In this document: positions 23,925-62,999 of the stretch, in pieces
How the letters are laid out: every line of letters begins with the position of its first letter
Numbering within the stretch: the stretch's first letter is position 1
Origin: Tubiluchus corallicola
Lineage: Eukaryota > Priapulida > Priapulimorpha > Priapulimorphida > Tubiluchidae
Assembly (NCBI GenBank): GCA_030141605.1
Contig: JAQGDQ010000215.1
Location: 40,001-104,000, forward strand
Length of the DNA: 64,000 nt
Direction: 5' to 3'
Translations under genes and position numbers: made by a program
Notes under the pieces: generated by a model
What the model was told of the DNA's origin: nothing
Database searches by the model: none
The model's input: only the letters and a program-made list of their open reading frames with translations

Positions 23925-26900
23925 CTTAACTGCAGTTCAGTATCCCTCTTGAGCTGTGCTTCTCTTTTTCTCAACGTTTCTATTTCTGTCAGTATGCTTT
24001 GCCTTTGAGAATACGTCTCTTTCTCCAGGATCTGAACATAAGAAAGAACAATGCAAACTGAAACTACTGTTAAGTGGCGTTTATGTAGTATCCAGGTGCA
24101 TATGCATTTTGGGGAGTGCGGAATAGATAAAATGGGTTTTATAAATGATGGCTACACACAATGAAAGATAAAAAATGCTTAGTAGTGTAATATGTCCCGA
24201 AAAGCTTCTAAACATATTTCGGACACATAGTAACTATTGTTACCGCAGGAAATTTGTTAAGCAATAAAGAAAAAGTGATGCAAACCTCTTGCTCGCGATG
24301 TAGTTTCTCAGTCGTGTTTCTCTCCCTCGCCACCAGGGCATCAAATTTAGCTTGGTACAGTCTATCCATTTCCTTACGAGAATTGCTCAGTTCTTTTCGA
24401 CACTTGTCCTTCTCCAAGATTCGCATCTGTGCTAACTCCGTTTCTTTAAATCTTGCAATCTTCAACACAGAAAGGATATCATAACATTTGCCGACAAACT
24501 ATTTAAAATCAATATTGCAGAATATAAAAATATTTTTTATTTTGGTAGCGTAAACTAGGCATTGCAAAAATGCTTAAAGGAAGACCGGACGATTGTTTAG
24601 ACTGAATCAAATTTTAACTTACTGTCCAAAATATACATTTTCTTGCCTATAAAAAGTAGTAATTGTTCCTTATATTTTAATAATTAGCTTAGAAAGTTAA
24701 TTAACGGCAGCCGAACACAGCTATTGCTTACAGCAGAAACTAACTACAGTTTGTGCAATTACAGGCATGCATTAAGTACGTTTGCTTAAATGCTTAAACG
24801 CGTGATGTCACGAAAATGTGCTCTACATCATATGTACTCGACATCAGAAACTAACACAGCAGTTCATAATCTTAGTTATCACGGTACCACCTTTAATTTG
24901 TCGGCCACGCGCTTTGACAAAAAAGTGCCGTTGCCAATCTTAGTAGATTCACTGCGCAGAGTGTAGCTTTGAAAATTTAAAGTATCCGAGGTAATTATGT
25001 TGTAATCTAAGCTTTGATTTAAAAAAGTTATTGTAGTTTTCAATATTTAAGAGCATACTTTATTCTAAAGTAATGTTCACACAATCATCCGGTTTTCTTT
25101 TAAAGATTATAATTAAATTTATAACACAGTATTTAATTATACAAATTGCCAGAAATATTAATTTTGCTTCAAGAACATATTTTTAGAAACAATCGCTTCA
25201 TTTGTAGTTTGTCCATTTTTTAGAAACATGCAAGTCAAAATGACAGTTTAAATCATTGATGTATTACTCAAATTCAAATCAATTAAGCATGAAGTAACAG
25301 GTGCATACTTAAGGCTGCATAGGTTCAAAACGAAACTCAAACTGATAATTTTGACACTTTGACACTAAACTGATTAGATGTTACCTGTTGCCATAAAAAG
25401 CTTATTCACAAACTAAAGCAGACAAAGGATTGCAATATTTTAGCACGTTTATGCTGATGACATGTAGATACTTGGCGCGCGCTGATACGTAACTTTACAC
25501 ATAGCTAATCGAACCATTTTTGCAGGTAAGACTGCCTATCGGCTCCATTGTACTTATATTGCCAATAATCGATTCGATTATTCTGATTTGCAGTCGATTA
25601 GGATCTGCTATCTACATTTTATTTTTGTTAAAACAGACTTAGACTTATTATAAAAAATAGAACGACTGTCTTAAGTTCAAAAAGAAGTGAGAGAATGTTT
25701 CAAACAGTACAAAAATGCAATATTAGCACACACAATACAAACATCCAATTGCAGCAGTGCATTTTCAATAATTGCTACTGCTGTTGTTGTTATTGTTGCA
25801 ATAGTTCTGGTTTCACCTTTGTTATTCTTCAAATATTATTTTTCGATCAACATTAATTTTACCTCTAAATCCATTTCAGTGCGATATCTTTCCTGCAACT
25901 CCCTCTGGAATGCTAACATTCTTTCCTGTATGGAAGCCATCCACAGTAATCCTTCCTCTTCTTTTTTACCATCATAGAGAAGTTCAAGTTTTGATAGTTT
26001 TTTATCTGCAAGTACAGAAATGGGTAACAATAAAAATAGACTAACTCCTTCAGGACTGTAAGTGTTTGTTGCATTTTGCAAGGGTCCATGAAAAACTGCT
26101 CTCATGTAAGCGTACGCAGAAAAAACCTTGCACGCAGGTTCAGAAATACACATGATGAAACTGACAAGTCTAGATGAAGCCACACTTTATTGCTTTCTTG
26201 GCAAAATTTCTTCTTGTATTTAAGAAAAACAATTTTTTTTGCAATTCAAAAATACGCTTTGCTTTTATTGAAGGAAGAATAATCAAAGCAGCAGAAGTGC
26301 TCAAAACCACTAATGAGGGCCTGGTTAGCATCGCTACATGATTTAAAATAAAGCATCTCCAACATACATACCTAGATCTAACTTTTCATCTAAATATTCT
26401 AATTCAGTCTGAGATTCTTTTTCAATCATGGCATGCTGACGACAGAGAAACACTAGCATCTCCCACAGCATTCCTTTGCCGGTCTTGCTAATCTGTCACA
26501 AAATTGTAAGTGTAAAACACACTACAGCAACTAGTAACACAGATTTTAACACAACAGTGGATATCATAATAAGCCTGTTCACAGTTTCAGCAATTGATGA
26601 TGATAGTGAAAAGGTCAAAGGTTAAGTGTACTACACAACGCATTTGTGTGCACTTGACAACGCCTCGCAGCCCAAGCTGTTGCAATAGTAACAGTTTTAG
26701 CAGCTAGCTAGAGTCTTACTTAGTTCATTTTTTCTTGTTCCCAAGCAAGATCCTGCTATTAAATCACTCTGCGCACAGACTAATACATAATTATGAAAAG
26801 TTCACGTAAAACAACTGAAGTCACTGAACTGATGTGGCAGACGGCTTTGCCTTACCCATATGTCACGTGACGGTTATAGTTAAGATGCGTCGCTGTGGTA

Positions 26901-29900
26901 CACTTCACCTTTGGCCTACAGCAACTGCACGTGCGCACAACGAAACCCCAAAAAGGCTTATTATTGCGACAATTATATAAACAGGTTTTTAGAAAGCAAA
27001 ATTATCTAACATTTTATACAACGAAAGGTGCCTAATACACTCATTATTACAAATCTACTAACCAAAGCCTGGTAGAATCTTGATTCTTGGTGAACTCCTA
27101 GAAGAGAAAGTATCTCTTCCGAATCAGGTGATGTTTTCTCCATCAATCCTGCTTCTGGTAAAAAGACGGATAGTGTATAGTTGTAACCGTATTTCTAAAG
27201 AAAAAGAGAAGCATACACTAAATGTGCAACGATGAGCATAAAAACAGATGAGTGATTTATTTACATTCACATTAACATTCCATGAAGTAGGAACACAAAA
27301 AATATAGGACACACTTTTTAGACCAAAACAAAAAACCCAAAATTTACTTGTTTTTCAATTTTTGTTCGCTAAAAATTTTTACTTTGAATTTATAAATAAT
27401 GTGCTAGTAACTTGACAATACACACAGCAAACGAACAACACAAAGTTACAAATAGGTACAATTATCGTAGCAAACGAACAACACAAAGTTACAAATAGGT
27501 ACAATAAACATAGCAAGCGAACAACACAAAGTTACAAATAGGTACAATTATCATAGCAAACGAACAACACAAAGTTACAAATAGGTACAATAAACATAGC
27601 AAGCGAACAACACAAAGTTACAAATAGGTACAATAAACATAGCAAACGAACAACACAAAGTTACAAATAGGTACAATTATCATAGCAAACGAACAACACA
27701 GAGTTACAAATAGGTACAATAAACATAGCAAACGAACAACACAAAGTTACAAATAGGTACAATTATCATACCAAACGAACAACACAAAGTTACAAATAGG
27801 TACAATAAACATAGCAAACGAACAACACAAAGTTACAAATAGGTACAATTAACATAGCAAACGAACAACACAAAGTTACAAATAGGTACAATAAACATAG
27901 CAAACGAACAACACAAAGTTACAAATAGGTACAATAAACATAGCAAACGAACAACACAAAGTTACAAATAGGTACAATAAATATAGCAAACGAACAACAC
28001 AAAGTTACAAATAGGTACAATTATCATAGCAAGCGAACAACACAAAGTTACAAATAGGTACAACTATCATAGCAAACGAACAACACAAAGTTACAAATAG
28101 GTACAACAAACACAGCAAACGAACAACACAAAGTTACAAATAGGTAAAGACATACAGCTATAAGGGCAACACGGTTGACACTCACCTCTAAATGATTAGC
28201 TACTACTGAATTGATTGTACGTAACATCAGCGAGACTCTTGTTTTTTCTTCAGCAGATTGAAAGAGCGGCTGCCTGAGGGCGCCATGATGCAACTCTGTA
28301 ATGAGCTGGTTTCGCAACTGACTCTAAGAAACAAAAACATGATGTGGAAAACATTTTCAAACAGAATCTTCCCTGAAAACATGTTTGTTTACATAATAGA
28401 GTTCACAAAATACATTATGCAACACAATACGATACCATGTACTAACTGATTGTGTGATTGCATCAATGTTTGTCTGATAACGTTTTATGTGACAAAACTT
28501 CAAGAATGTAATTTAAAAGCCTAGAAAACATTTTTATTTAGAAAACTTTTTTTCTATTTGATATTTGAATGAAATACAATCATTCAATTTTTGGCATGGT
28601 ATATTTATACATGTCTGACAAAAGAGCTTTAACTTGGATATATATATGTATCATATATATTGATACATACATATCAAAAGAAGACAGGATGATTTTTCAT
28701 ATGCTACACCTATTTTCAAGTCCGATAAAAAGTATACATTTTAACAATTAATACTGCAAAAGCGTCTTTGATAATTAAATAATAGATTAAAAACTTAATT
28801 AATGAGCCCAACTATTGATGACATCACAAACTAACATAATTTTCAACAGCAAAAACATTCCACGAGTATAATGCGCGTGTTTGCAAAAGCGAAAATTGAA
28901 GTACAAATATTCACTGTGCTGTACTAAAACTAGACAAGTTTCAACATAAAAATTCAAATCTCAAATTTACCGCTGTGCTCACGCATGAGCTGTCAAACAT
29001 GTGTAGTTCATCATAAACTAACACATCTGAACTGAGAAGTGCAGCACCCGTTTTTTGTGCTATGATGCGTTTCCGAAATGCAGGCGCTAGTGCCCGTCTA
29101 ACCAGTGAATGGCGAAATGCATGTAACAGCGAAGAACTAGTGGCGAGAACGCAACGTTGTGTTTCTGCGGTGATAATTCTTTCATGTAAGTCATTTTTGA
29201 AAAAAGAGTGTTTCCTTTCAATATTTTGAAGAATAGATTGTTTTGACCAACAGTTTAAAATTTGGTCCAGTATTGCTTTAAACATGCACAATGTTTTATT
29301 TTACGCAAAGTTTAATAGTAAATGCGAGACAAAAGATATAATTATTTATTGTCCACCATATCTAATACATGCAAGACAGTAACAGGTAAGTTATTGTGTT
29401 ACACTTGCTGCTAATATTATCTTCAATATTACTTGTTAGCAGCTATTAGTCAACAATAGAGGTTTGTATTAATAAAGCAAAACTAAGCATGGATAAAGAA
29501 CTGTCAGGTGTTACTTAACTAATTTAAAAACACAGTAGTTTTAAACAAAAACCTAGCCACTGGGGGGGGGGCAAGCTAGCCCAACTCAGTGCCGGTCCCA
29601 AGCCCGGATAAATAGGGAGGGTTAGGGCCAGGAAGGGCATCCGCCTGTAAAAACTGAGCCAAAACCTTTGTATGAATGAGTCAAAATCAGAGAAGTGAAT
29701 CTAATGCTAGGACGCCACCTGTAAATGGCCCACAGATACATCGCAAGAAGAAGACGACCCAAGCTGAGAAGGTTTGAATGTATTAACAGAGACCTTAGAG
29801 AGAAGAACATAAATGAAGAGATGGTCAACAACAGGAATGCATGGAGAAGACTTATTCACAACGGCGACCCCGCATAGGGAAAAGCTGGGAAGAAGAAGAA

Positions 29901-31476
29901 GTAGTTTTAAACAAAACAAATAGCTCTAAAGTGAAAACGCAATAGCTATGTAGGGTTTACATAGACAGCCAGTGCAATTCAATGTCTCTCACATCCAGAC
30001 TCAATGTAGGTCATAACAATACTCCTGAAATCATTGCTTTAGACAAGTCCTGAAGATAAAGAAAATCGCATTTCGTTGTACATATGAGTGATAATTATGT
30101 GAAGCTGTATTCAACAGCTATCAGAATATCTCTGACAAATACAAATTCATGACTTACCTTTAGCTTACCAATCACACCTTTTTGCTTGAAAGTGTGATAA
30201 AGATGTTGTCTTAGTTCCTCAGCAGAAAATTTTGGATCATTTTGTGAGATATCTATCTAAAAGTAGTATAACATTGAGAAACAATTAGAACAACATCATT
30301 TATAACATTCATTTTACGATAATGTGTTTAAATCAAATTGTTACTGTACATATATTACATTTGTTGACAATTAAATTAGAATTAAAAATTTGTTTAAATT
30401 TGATTAAACTGAAATGCTGAATAAATTAGCCTAGAAAGAAGCACTACACAATTTTCTTTGTAAAAAAACTAAATTTTTAAATTTGCTGGGAAAATAATGC
30501 TGATGTTTCACAATTAGCTTTACGACTTTGTGTAATTCCTATAAATCTACGAATCGTATTATTTACAGCCGACTTAGCGGTGCCTTTCTGTTTAAAAAGA
30601 AAATATCTTGCCGGTGTTACAGAAGATCCATGACTCAAGATTTAAAACAACAAATAACCTGCGTTATTGTTAACCTTTTGTTAAAGTACAAAATATTTAT
30701 TTTTTTGTAAAACGATTCCCAAAAAAAACTGTAATTTAACGACTTTTACATTCCCACATCCAGGCAAAATCTGCTGCCCAACATTGTCACTCAATTTGTT
30801 GTGGTGTAAACCTTGAAAGAGTTAGCAATAACGAGGAGTGAATAGGGACACTGGTTTTCAAATAAAAATACAATTTATGATTTTTTTTATCGTAAGAGCA
30901 ATACCTTCAAAAGATAGATTACGTTGTGGCCGTAACTACCAAACACAATTTAGAATAAAGTTAACAAAAGAATTCATGGCATTTTGAAGGTAAAAATGGT
31001 CCAATTTCACCCCGTTTTACTGTACTCAGTTTGACCCCTGAATCCGTTTAATTTCCAGCACAATTTTTAAGTTAATTACGCTTCACAAAATTTACAATTT
31101 TACACACCTTTTTATCATCACCTGCAGGTTTATTGACTAGAGGAGCATCAGCATAAGGCTTAAAGCTACTGCTAGAAGTTGAGGCATGGGAATGGGAATG
31201 GTAACTGGACAATATCTCTGAAATTCTAGAGGTTTGATGTTCCGAATGAAAAGAGCTGTCTTTTTCGGATAGAGTGTTGATGGTTTCTTCAAGCTTGTCT
31301 TTCTCTTCTTCAGCTTTTTCTTTTCCAGAAACTGCGTACGGATCTCCGGCTGCAATTGGTGGCTCTAAACTAACAAGTCTAAGTAAGCGGTCGCTTACGC
31401 CAAAACTGGTAGAAGCTTTACTTGCGTCTGAAAAAGAGACACTTTTAGACAGAAAATTTTCGCCTGGGCTGTACAT
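23925..31476 (-). CDS. OFD1: OFD1-like centriole/cilium protein, N-terminal half (partial)
   Basis: Exons, 5' to 3' on the minus strand: 31476-31108, 30256-30158, 28323-28186, 27194-27063, 26492-26372, 26005-25863, 24459-24286 and 24031-23925. All junctions are GT-AG with matching phase. A Ser-rich N-terminus of 123 residues is followed by a LisH motif (EELRQHLYHTFKQKGVIGKL) and then RNQLITEL, as in vertebrate OFD1 (family knowledge). Next come VVANHLE, YGYNYTLSVFLPEAGL and a coiled coil including YQAKFDALVARE and YSQRQSILTEIETL, each matching OFD1 block by block. OFD1 acts at distal centrioles and centriolar satellites in ciliogenesis. The last exon ends in a good donor (AAG|GTAAGT), so the gene continues, but the rest of the ~1000-residue family length was not found. 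The start at 31476 is the first Met of the first well-supported exon; the true start could lie in the possible exon at 32051-32177. Confidence 0.9.
24578..25099 (-). mobile_element. TTAA-flanked MITE, family A, copy 2
   Basis: 522 bp in an OFD1 intron, bounded by TTAA at 24574-24577 and 25100-25103. The terminal inverted repeats are AGGAAGACCGGACGATTGT and, at the other end reversed, AAGAAAACCGGATGATTGT. Homologous along its length to 3732-4227 in inverted orientation. No coding capacity. Confidence 0.82.
27421..28146. repeat. 43-bp minisatellite, about 17 copies, in an OFD1 intron
   Basis: The unit contains AGCAAACGAACAACACAAAG and TTACAAATAGGTACAAT. Copies are nearly identical; the main variable site is ATTATCAT against AATAAACAT. 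The array ends about 40 bp from the donor of the OFD1 exon 28186-28323. Confidence 0.92.
28678..29277 (-). mobile_element. TTAA-type MITE, family B, copy 3
   Basis: About 600 bp in an OFD1 intron, reverse orientation relative to 13692-14196. Its left part starts AAGACAGGATGATTTTTCA and its right part ends GGTCCAGTATTGCT before TTAA at 29278-29281. The TTAA on the left is no longer visible. Confidence 0.7.
29560..29905 (+). mobile_element. 3' end fragment of an RTE-like LINE
   Basis: It contains GTCCCAAGCCCGGATAAATA and GGAAGGGCATCCGCC, which I recognise as typical of the 3' region of RTE-clade elements. A degraded coding remnant lies between, and a short GAAGAAGAAGAAG tail ends the fragment. 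It is broken by stops in all frames. The clade assignment is from memory of these 3' motifs. Confidence 0.6.
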
Positions 31477-32050
31477 CTTCAGACTGTAAATACAGTTAAA
31501 TTCTCACACAGAGGTAAAAGATACAAACAAACAAAGAAAACACCTCAGTTCTTCTATTCTCAGTCACTGCTAAACTGAACACTGGCTAATCACAGTTAAA
31601 TTATTATGACTGTGATGCATAAAAAATGCATGTTTACATTTTGTGTACTAGTATCGTATACTTGCCCCTGTGAGTTTTGTGTGGTTTTGCTTTGTCGAAA
31701 CAAAATTTTTTACATAATCAAATGAATGACAAATCTTGTTTGCCCATAAACCCTGCCTGGAAAAGCAATGTATCCAAGGTCACAACAATGACAATGAAGT
31801 GATTGTTCAGCATGCAAGAAGGTGAAAAGAATTGTAATTCATTTAAACTTCAGATATTGATCAAACATAGTTGCATCTGTTTTGTGGGGGCCCTGTAGTG
31901 GGTGGCTTCTTTTTTATTTATTCAGTTTTTGTTACTACGAGCAGGCAATAATCGAACAGTCACAAACTTAAATAACTGAAACCATTTCACGGACAGGATT
32001 AAACAAGTGTTGAATAGCTTATTAAAAACTGTATACTATGGTAAACCTAC

Positions 32051-32177
32051 CTTTGTTATTTGAATGAAATGATTCAATTACTTCTGCAAGTGACGAATGT
32101 GAATCTTCATGCATAGATGCAGCACCAGACAGTGTGCTTATTGTGTTTGCCGGAGACGACATATCTACATCAGTTAC
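32051..32177 (-). other. Possible upstream OFD1 exon
   Basis: A minus-strand open segment flanked by an acceptor (GTGCAG, exon from 32177) and a donor (AAAG|GTAGGT, exon to 32051). It reads VTDVDMSSPANTISTLSG and continues to FHSNNK. Joined by the canonical donor it is out of phase with the exon 31478-31108. A donor four bases further on (exon to 32047) restores the frame. It could equally be a 5'UTR exon or not an exon at all. Confidence 0.35.
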
Positions 32178-32179
32178 CT

Positions 32180-34765
32180 GCACTGCTGTTAATGTATCAC
32201 CAGCTATCTACCAATTACCTTCAAGACCTGTTATCAGAATATACTATATAAAATTATTTTACAACACATGAGCTAAGTATTCGTCAGGCTCGCGGTAGTA
32301 AAAATTCTTTTGTTAGAAAAAAATTTGTTTCTGTGGAGTTGTATTGGAATATAAAAATCAGATGATAAAACTGTGCATTTCTGAATTAAGGCGTAGGACT
32401 AGTCAGTCAAACAAGTAACAGCTCACTTACATCCCAGGCAGCCTGCTAAAAACAACTGGTAACTTTTTTCTGCTAGGTTACTTCATTTTGGAAATTGTTA
32501 ACGCTTCACTATTGTAAAAGATCAAAAATGTTAACTTTTTTTAAACACAGTTTATGCCTAATGTTATCTTGGTTGAATGTAAAAAGTGTTTGCTTGTGGT
32601 TTCTCCCGCACTGCCCCTTAGTCATAGTGTATATATATATATATTTTAATGTGCATTGCATGTTTTGGACATGCATGTAATATGCTTTAATGTACCTTGC
32701 AAAATTAACTTATATAACTGCAGTACATATTACTTGAAATAAACTCAATGGAAGTGTAAAGAACAAACTGCCTCAAAACGTATTAGGCATCGACTTATTG
32801 CTATCTGAAGCAATTTTCTCAGTGCCATTTTTCACCACGCTACTAACACGTTAGAGAATAACTACAGCACACTAAGAAATTTTAAATAACGAGTGAAAAT
32901 GAGATAAACTGTACAAACACCTTATTTTAAAAATACACACCAACCATAATGTTAGTAATACAGTGCCATCTATTAGAAGTCGGCAAAATAAGGGCGCACG
33001 AAATACGCCACCTATTGCACGGCATAATACACTCAATAAATTATAAGTTTATTTATTTCCACTCTGCATCTAACAATTATAAAAAAATACAGATAATTTC
33101 ACTGAAGTAAATATAAATATAAATGCAGTATTATCCAGAAATGACAAAATGCAGCATATACATGTGCAAATTACATTACAGAATAATTTTGATGCATACA
33201 GTTTGAGCCTAAAAGCATAGCTTGACAGGCCAAACTGTACGTGGAAATCTTAAAGAAGTGATTAATAATTGAAATAATGATAATATATACATAAAAGTGG
33301 GGGGGGGAGTAGTGAATGAAAGATGAAATGGAGCAAAAACTAAGAAAAGCTGTGATCATGATTATAAAGTGTTCAGTAACCTGTTGAGCATAGTCACGTT
33401 ATATTAAGATTACTGTGGAAAAAGAATGCAGGTGATTACCATTATCAAATTGTGTTACTCTTAATACTTTTGAAATATTTCTTTTCTGACGGTTTTTTTA
33501 AAAGTTGAAAGGGAGTGACTACATTTTGAAATGCGGCTTAGTCTATTCCATAGGACTGGTCCCATATAGCTAATGACAATGTAATCCTGGAAAGTGATGC
33601 ACAGCAGCACAAAATTAATTGTCCTAATTTATTTAAAGCACTGGCAACGACGTATGAAGCAGAATGCTGTTGTTGAAACTCGACCATTTGCAAATGCTAA
33701 AGAAAAATACTGTCCAGTGCCCACACAGTCAGTTTAATAAGATCGTTAATTTTAAAGTTTATTAGTATTATCCGAGATTCGTCTACAAAATTATTAATAA
33801 GCTGTACACGAAAAGTCACATGTGCTCAATTATTTATTCTAGCTAACAAATATTGTCTAAAAACTGCAAATAACTGCAAATGATTTAACAACAAAATATT
33901 CATTTTTGCCAATTTAATTAAATATATCACGTACCGCCCAAACCTCAACAAAAAACAGCAGCTATGACCTGTTCACATGAATTCCATGCTAGTGGTTCGG
34001 ATACTGTGTTGCAATTCAGTTTGCATCTCATGCAAATTCATAGCCTCTGAGATAGATATCAGAGATATTAAACAAAATTAGGGTAATGTAATTGTTGCTA
34101 AGTTGCTGCCAAGGTCACAATATGCTATAAAATATAGAAAACATGTAATAAGCCAATGACTGGAGCTACAGATTTAAGCAAAGGAAATCTTAGATGTGCT
34201 TCACAAAAAATTACAAATATTTGGTTTATATACATATTATACAGTAATTAGCACTCTTAAGAATGTTAATAAATCATTGCAAGATTCTGTTGTTCCCGTA
34301 TATAAGCAGGTGACATATAACTATGCATGATTACATACTACATGATTAGATCCCAGACGCCAGTGCATACTTATAAAACCGGCATTATGAAGTCTGAATA
34401 ATTTTATGAGCAATTCACAGCAACCACTGAGTTTGACTCTTTATTGCTGCAACTTACAAATTACTTTAAACTCTTTGCTACTTTATTTTGACCAATCATC
34501 TCCTGTTTCAGGGCATTGTAAAAGAAACTACCCAATGGTCTTCACTAGAAATTAGCAACAATACAGCAGCAAATAATTAGCAGAAAGAAGTTACATCGAG
34601 AGAACTAGTCTTAACCCTTTCACATACAAGTAATTTTTGATGTGTAAATTGAAAGTTTCAGCACCCTAATTTCTTGCTTTCAAAGGTCATTTTATTGCCA
34701 AGGTACAAAAAGGCATAATGGGTAAGAAAAAGGAGCATCATGTAAGTTCAACATAAATGCAAATT
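32180..34765. other. No gene recognised between OFD1 and ATG101
   Basis: AT-rich sequence without supported coding regions. A retroposon-like tail ending in GAAATAAACTCAATGG lies near 32590-32755, after a TA microsatellite. A G-run is at about 33298-33307. Confidence 0.4.
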
Positions 34766-34771
34766 ACAAAA

Positions 34772-34871
34772 GCCAATGAACATGAGCGGCACTGACCTGT
34801 TCTCGAAACACCTGCCACTCATGTTCATTGGCCAGCTGCATTACGTCTAGTTTTACATTCCACACTTCCCA
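34772..34871 (-). pseudogene. Partial fold-back duplication of ATG101 exon 2
   Basis: 34785-34871 repeats 35641-35727 of the ATG101 coding exon with a handful of substitutions, in the same orientation. Its left edge, 34772-34790, is an exact inverted copy of 35670-35688 (GCCAATGAACATGAGCGGC). The piece is thus a short inverted copy fused to a direct copy and can form a hairpin. There is no full exon, splice site or start. It lies about 560 bp beyond the ATG101 stop and may be transcribed in its 3'UTR. Confidence 0.85.
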
Positions 34872-35433
34872 TAAAGCTTATAGCTAAAAGCTATAAAGTA
34901 CAGTAGAAAAATAACATACACTAAGAATTGTACAACGATATGACATCTATTATCAGTTCTAAATTTCTTGCAACTTAAAATTTGGATAGATAATTAAGGT
35001 ATAACAGCCTAGCTGTGCAACACACATTGTTACTCGCCCAAGTAGAAGAGGGAATTAGGCACTGGACGGATAGATGATGAATGATGTTGCAAAATTACAA
35101 GTGTCTTTGAAATAACTACATAACTCAGAGGGTGTTGTGTTGTGCATCTGATAAAGTATCCATGATTCTAACTTGTATGTTTCTTCTTATTTCATGGAGT
35201 GCAATGGGAGCTACCTCAATGCAGAAGAAAAACAAAACATTTTAAATGCTCACACCTTCACACAATATAATGCCTAATAACAAGCTGATAATGAAACAGA
35301 AAAATGCGTCCAGCACAATATCAGCCTCAAAACTAACTGTGGTATCAAGCTACCAACATGGGCAGAATAAAATTTTCTTTTTTTTGCCGTGCTGCATACA
35401 ACAAAATACATAAATTATCACAGATTTTCTCTC

Positions 35434-36456
35434 TCAAAATGTCAACGTGTCCTTTAAAAACTTTTTCATTGTTGTGCCAACAGATGGCCCCGTTGTCTGA
35501 TATGTGATTTTAAACAGGTATGGCTGAATGTCTGGAAATCTTGTGTCAAAGACGAGATCTATTTCAGACTGAGTTGGCATCTTAGGTGTATACTCTTGTC
35601 TGTTCATTGTTTCAGAAACGTACATGATTTTCTCTGCAAGAGCGGCACCGACCTGTTCTCGAAACACCTGCCGCTCATGTTCATTGGCCAGCTGCATTAC
35701 ATCTAGTTTTACATTCCACACCTCCCACTGTATGCTTTCAGTGCTGAACGGCCAACGAGTTCGCTTTTTCTGATAGAACTCTAGCGTAATTTGTCCATTT
35801 CGACTGCCCTCAGGAGAACGAAGCAATTCTTGAAAACCCAAAATTTCACGCTTTATTTCTTTGTCGAGTTCGTCGGAAGCGACGCGCACATAAGTAAGGT
35901 CTACAAAATCGCAGTCAACGTCTTCTATACCAATTGCTCCAATGCTGTAACTTCCTTCCTGTTTATAGTGAAACTTTCCAAGAGTCCTGCAATTAATGCA
36001 TATAAAACAGTCATTAAAAAGAAATAAACGCTTTATTGATGATAAATGCAAGGGAAAAAACGAGATGGAAAACTGTGGTTAACGTCTACATAATAGACTG
36101 CGCCCTGGCGATCTATGACAATCAGTAATTATATCAGTCACTATAAGAACTTGTAAAATTTATAGTTATAGAACTGTCTAGCTCATTGTGGTACTTTCGC
36201 TGAAAAATCAAGGAAAACAAACAGCCCAGTATGGTACTTTCACTGAAAAACCAATAATTTTAACTCTTCCACTCGTGCAACCACGTTACTACTGACTTGA
36301 AATGTCTAAAACAAACTGTTACAAAAGCTCATCCAGATTATTGATTGGCGAATTACCTTACCTATGAAACAAAAGAGTGTGAAACAAACTGGAAATCGTT
36401 TCGTCAATTTGCCTTCCTTCCACTGTCAGTTCAAACGTCTGTGACCTAGCATTCAT
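35434..36456 (-). CDS. ATG101: ATG101, autophagy initiation HORMA protein
   Basis: Exon 1 is 36456-36362 and exon 2 is 35986-35434, joined through GT-AG, giving 648 nt (215 aa plus stop; the vertebrate protein is about 218 aa). ATG101 is a HORMA-fold partner of ATG13 in the ULK1/ATG1 kinase complex that starts autophagosome formation in the cytoplasm. The N-terminus reads MNARSQTFELTVEGRQIDE. Further blocks that match the family are GKFHYKQEGSYSIG, DVDCDFVDLTYVRV, LEFYQKKRTRWPF and PKMPTQSEIDLVFDTRF. RWPF contains the WF-finger Trp and Phe known in ATG101 to bind downstream factors. The C-terminus TTMKKFLKDTL is also conserved. It is head to head with PARN. The protein looks complete and functional. 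Confidence 0.97.
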
Positions 36457-36816
36457 TGTTTCTACTAACAGTATTTCAAATTAAAATTATTTTGCTGTAC
36501 TTTGACCTAAATTTACAACATTTTCAATTTTTTTTACGTTGTTAAAAACACTAAAGTAAAAGCAAACTGTATCATACACACACACATATACACTGTCATA
36601 CAGTATAAACAAAGATCCAGGACACTTCAATCGAATAAAAAGGCATAAGCCTGTGCTGCCATCTGACAGCAGCTATCTGTTATAGAAAGCACGTGTTGCA
36701 GTATTATGTGTTTTTATTTTTGCTGTTTTTCGTTAATGTCATCGGTCTAAGCCTTTGAACACTTTAATTGGCAATAAATCTTAATGATCCAGCACTAATT
36801 TGTTGACGCTCCAGTC
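36457..36816. promoter_or_regulatory. Divergent promoter of ATG101 and PARN
   Basis: Only 360 bp separate the two start codons, so both promoters and leaders must fit here unless distal leader exons exist. There is no clear TATA box in either direction, unlike the two secreted-protein genes. A CACA microsatellite is at about 36577-36590. TSS positions cannot be set from sequence alone. Confidence 0.7.

Positions 36817-62999
<26,183 letters not shown>

Noticed and set aside
27421-28146. CRISPR-like regular repeats (also 59929-62090)
   Set aside because: The units are head-to-tail with no unique spacers, in animal introns; they are minisatellites.
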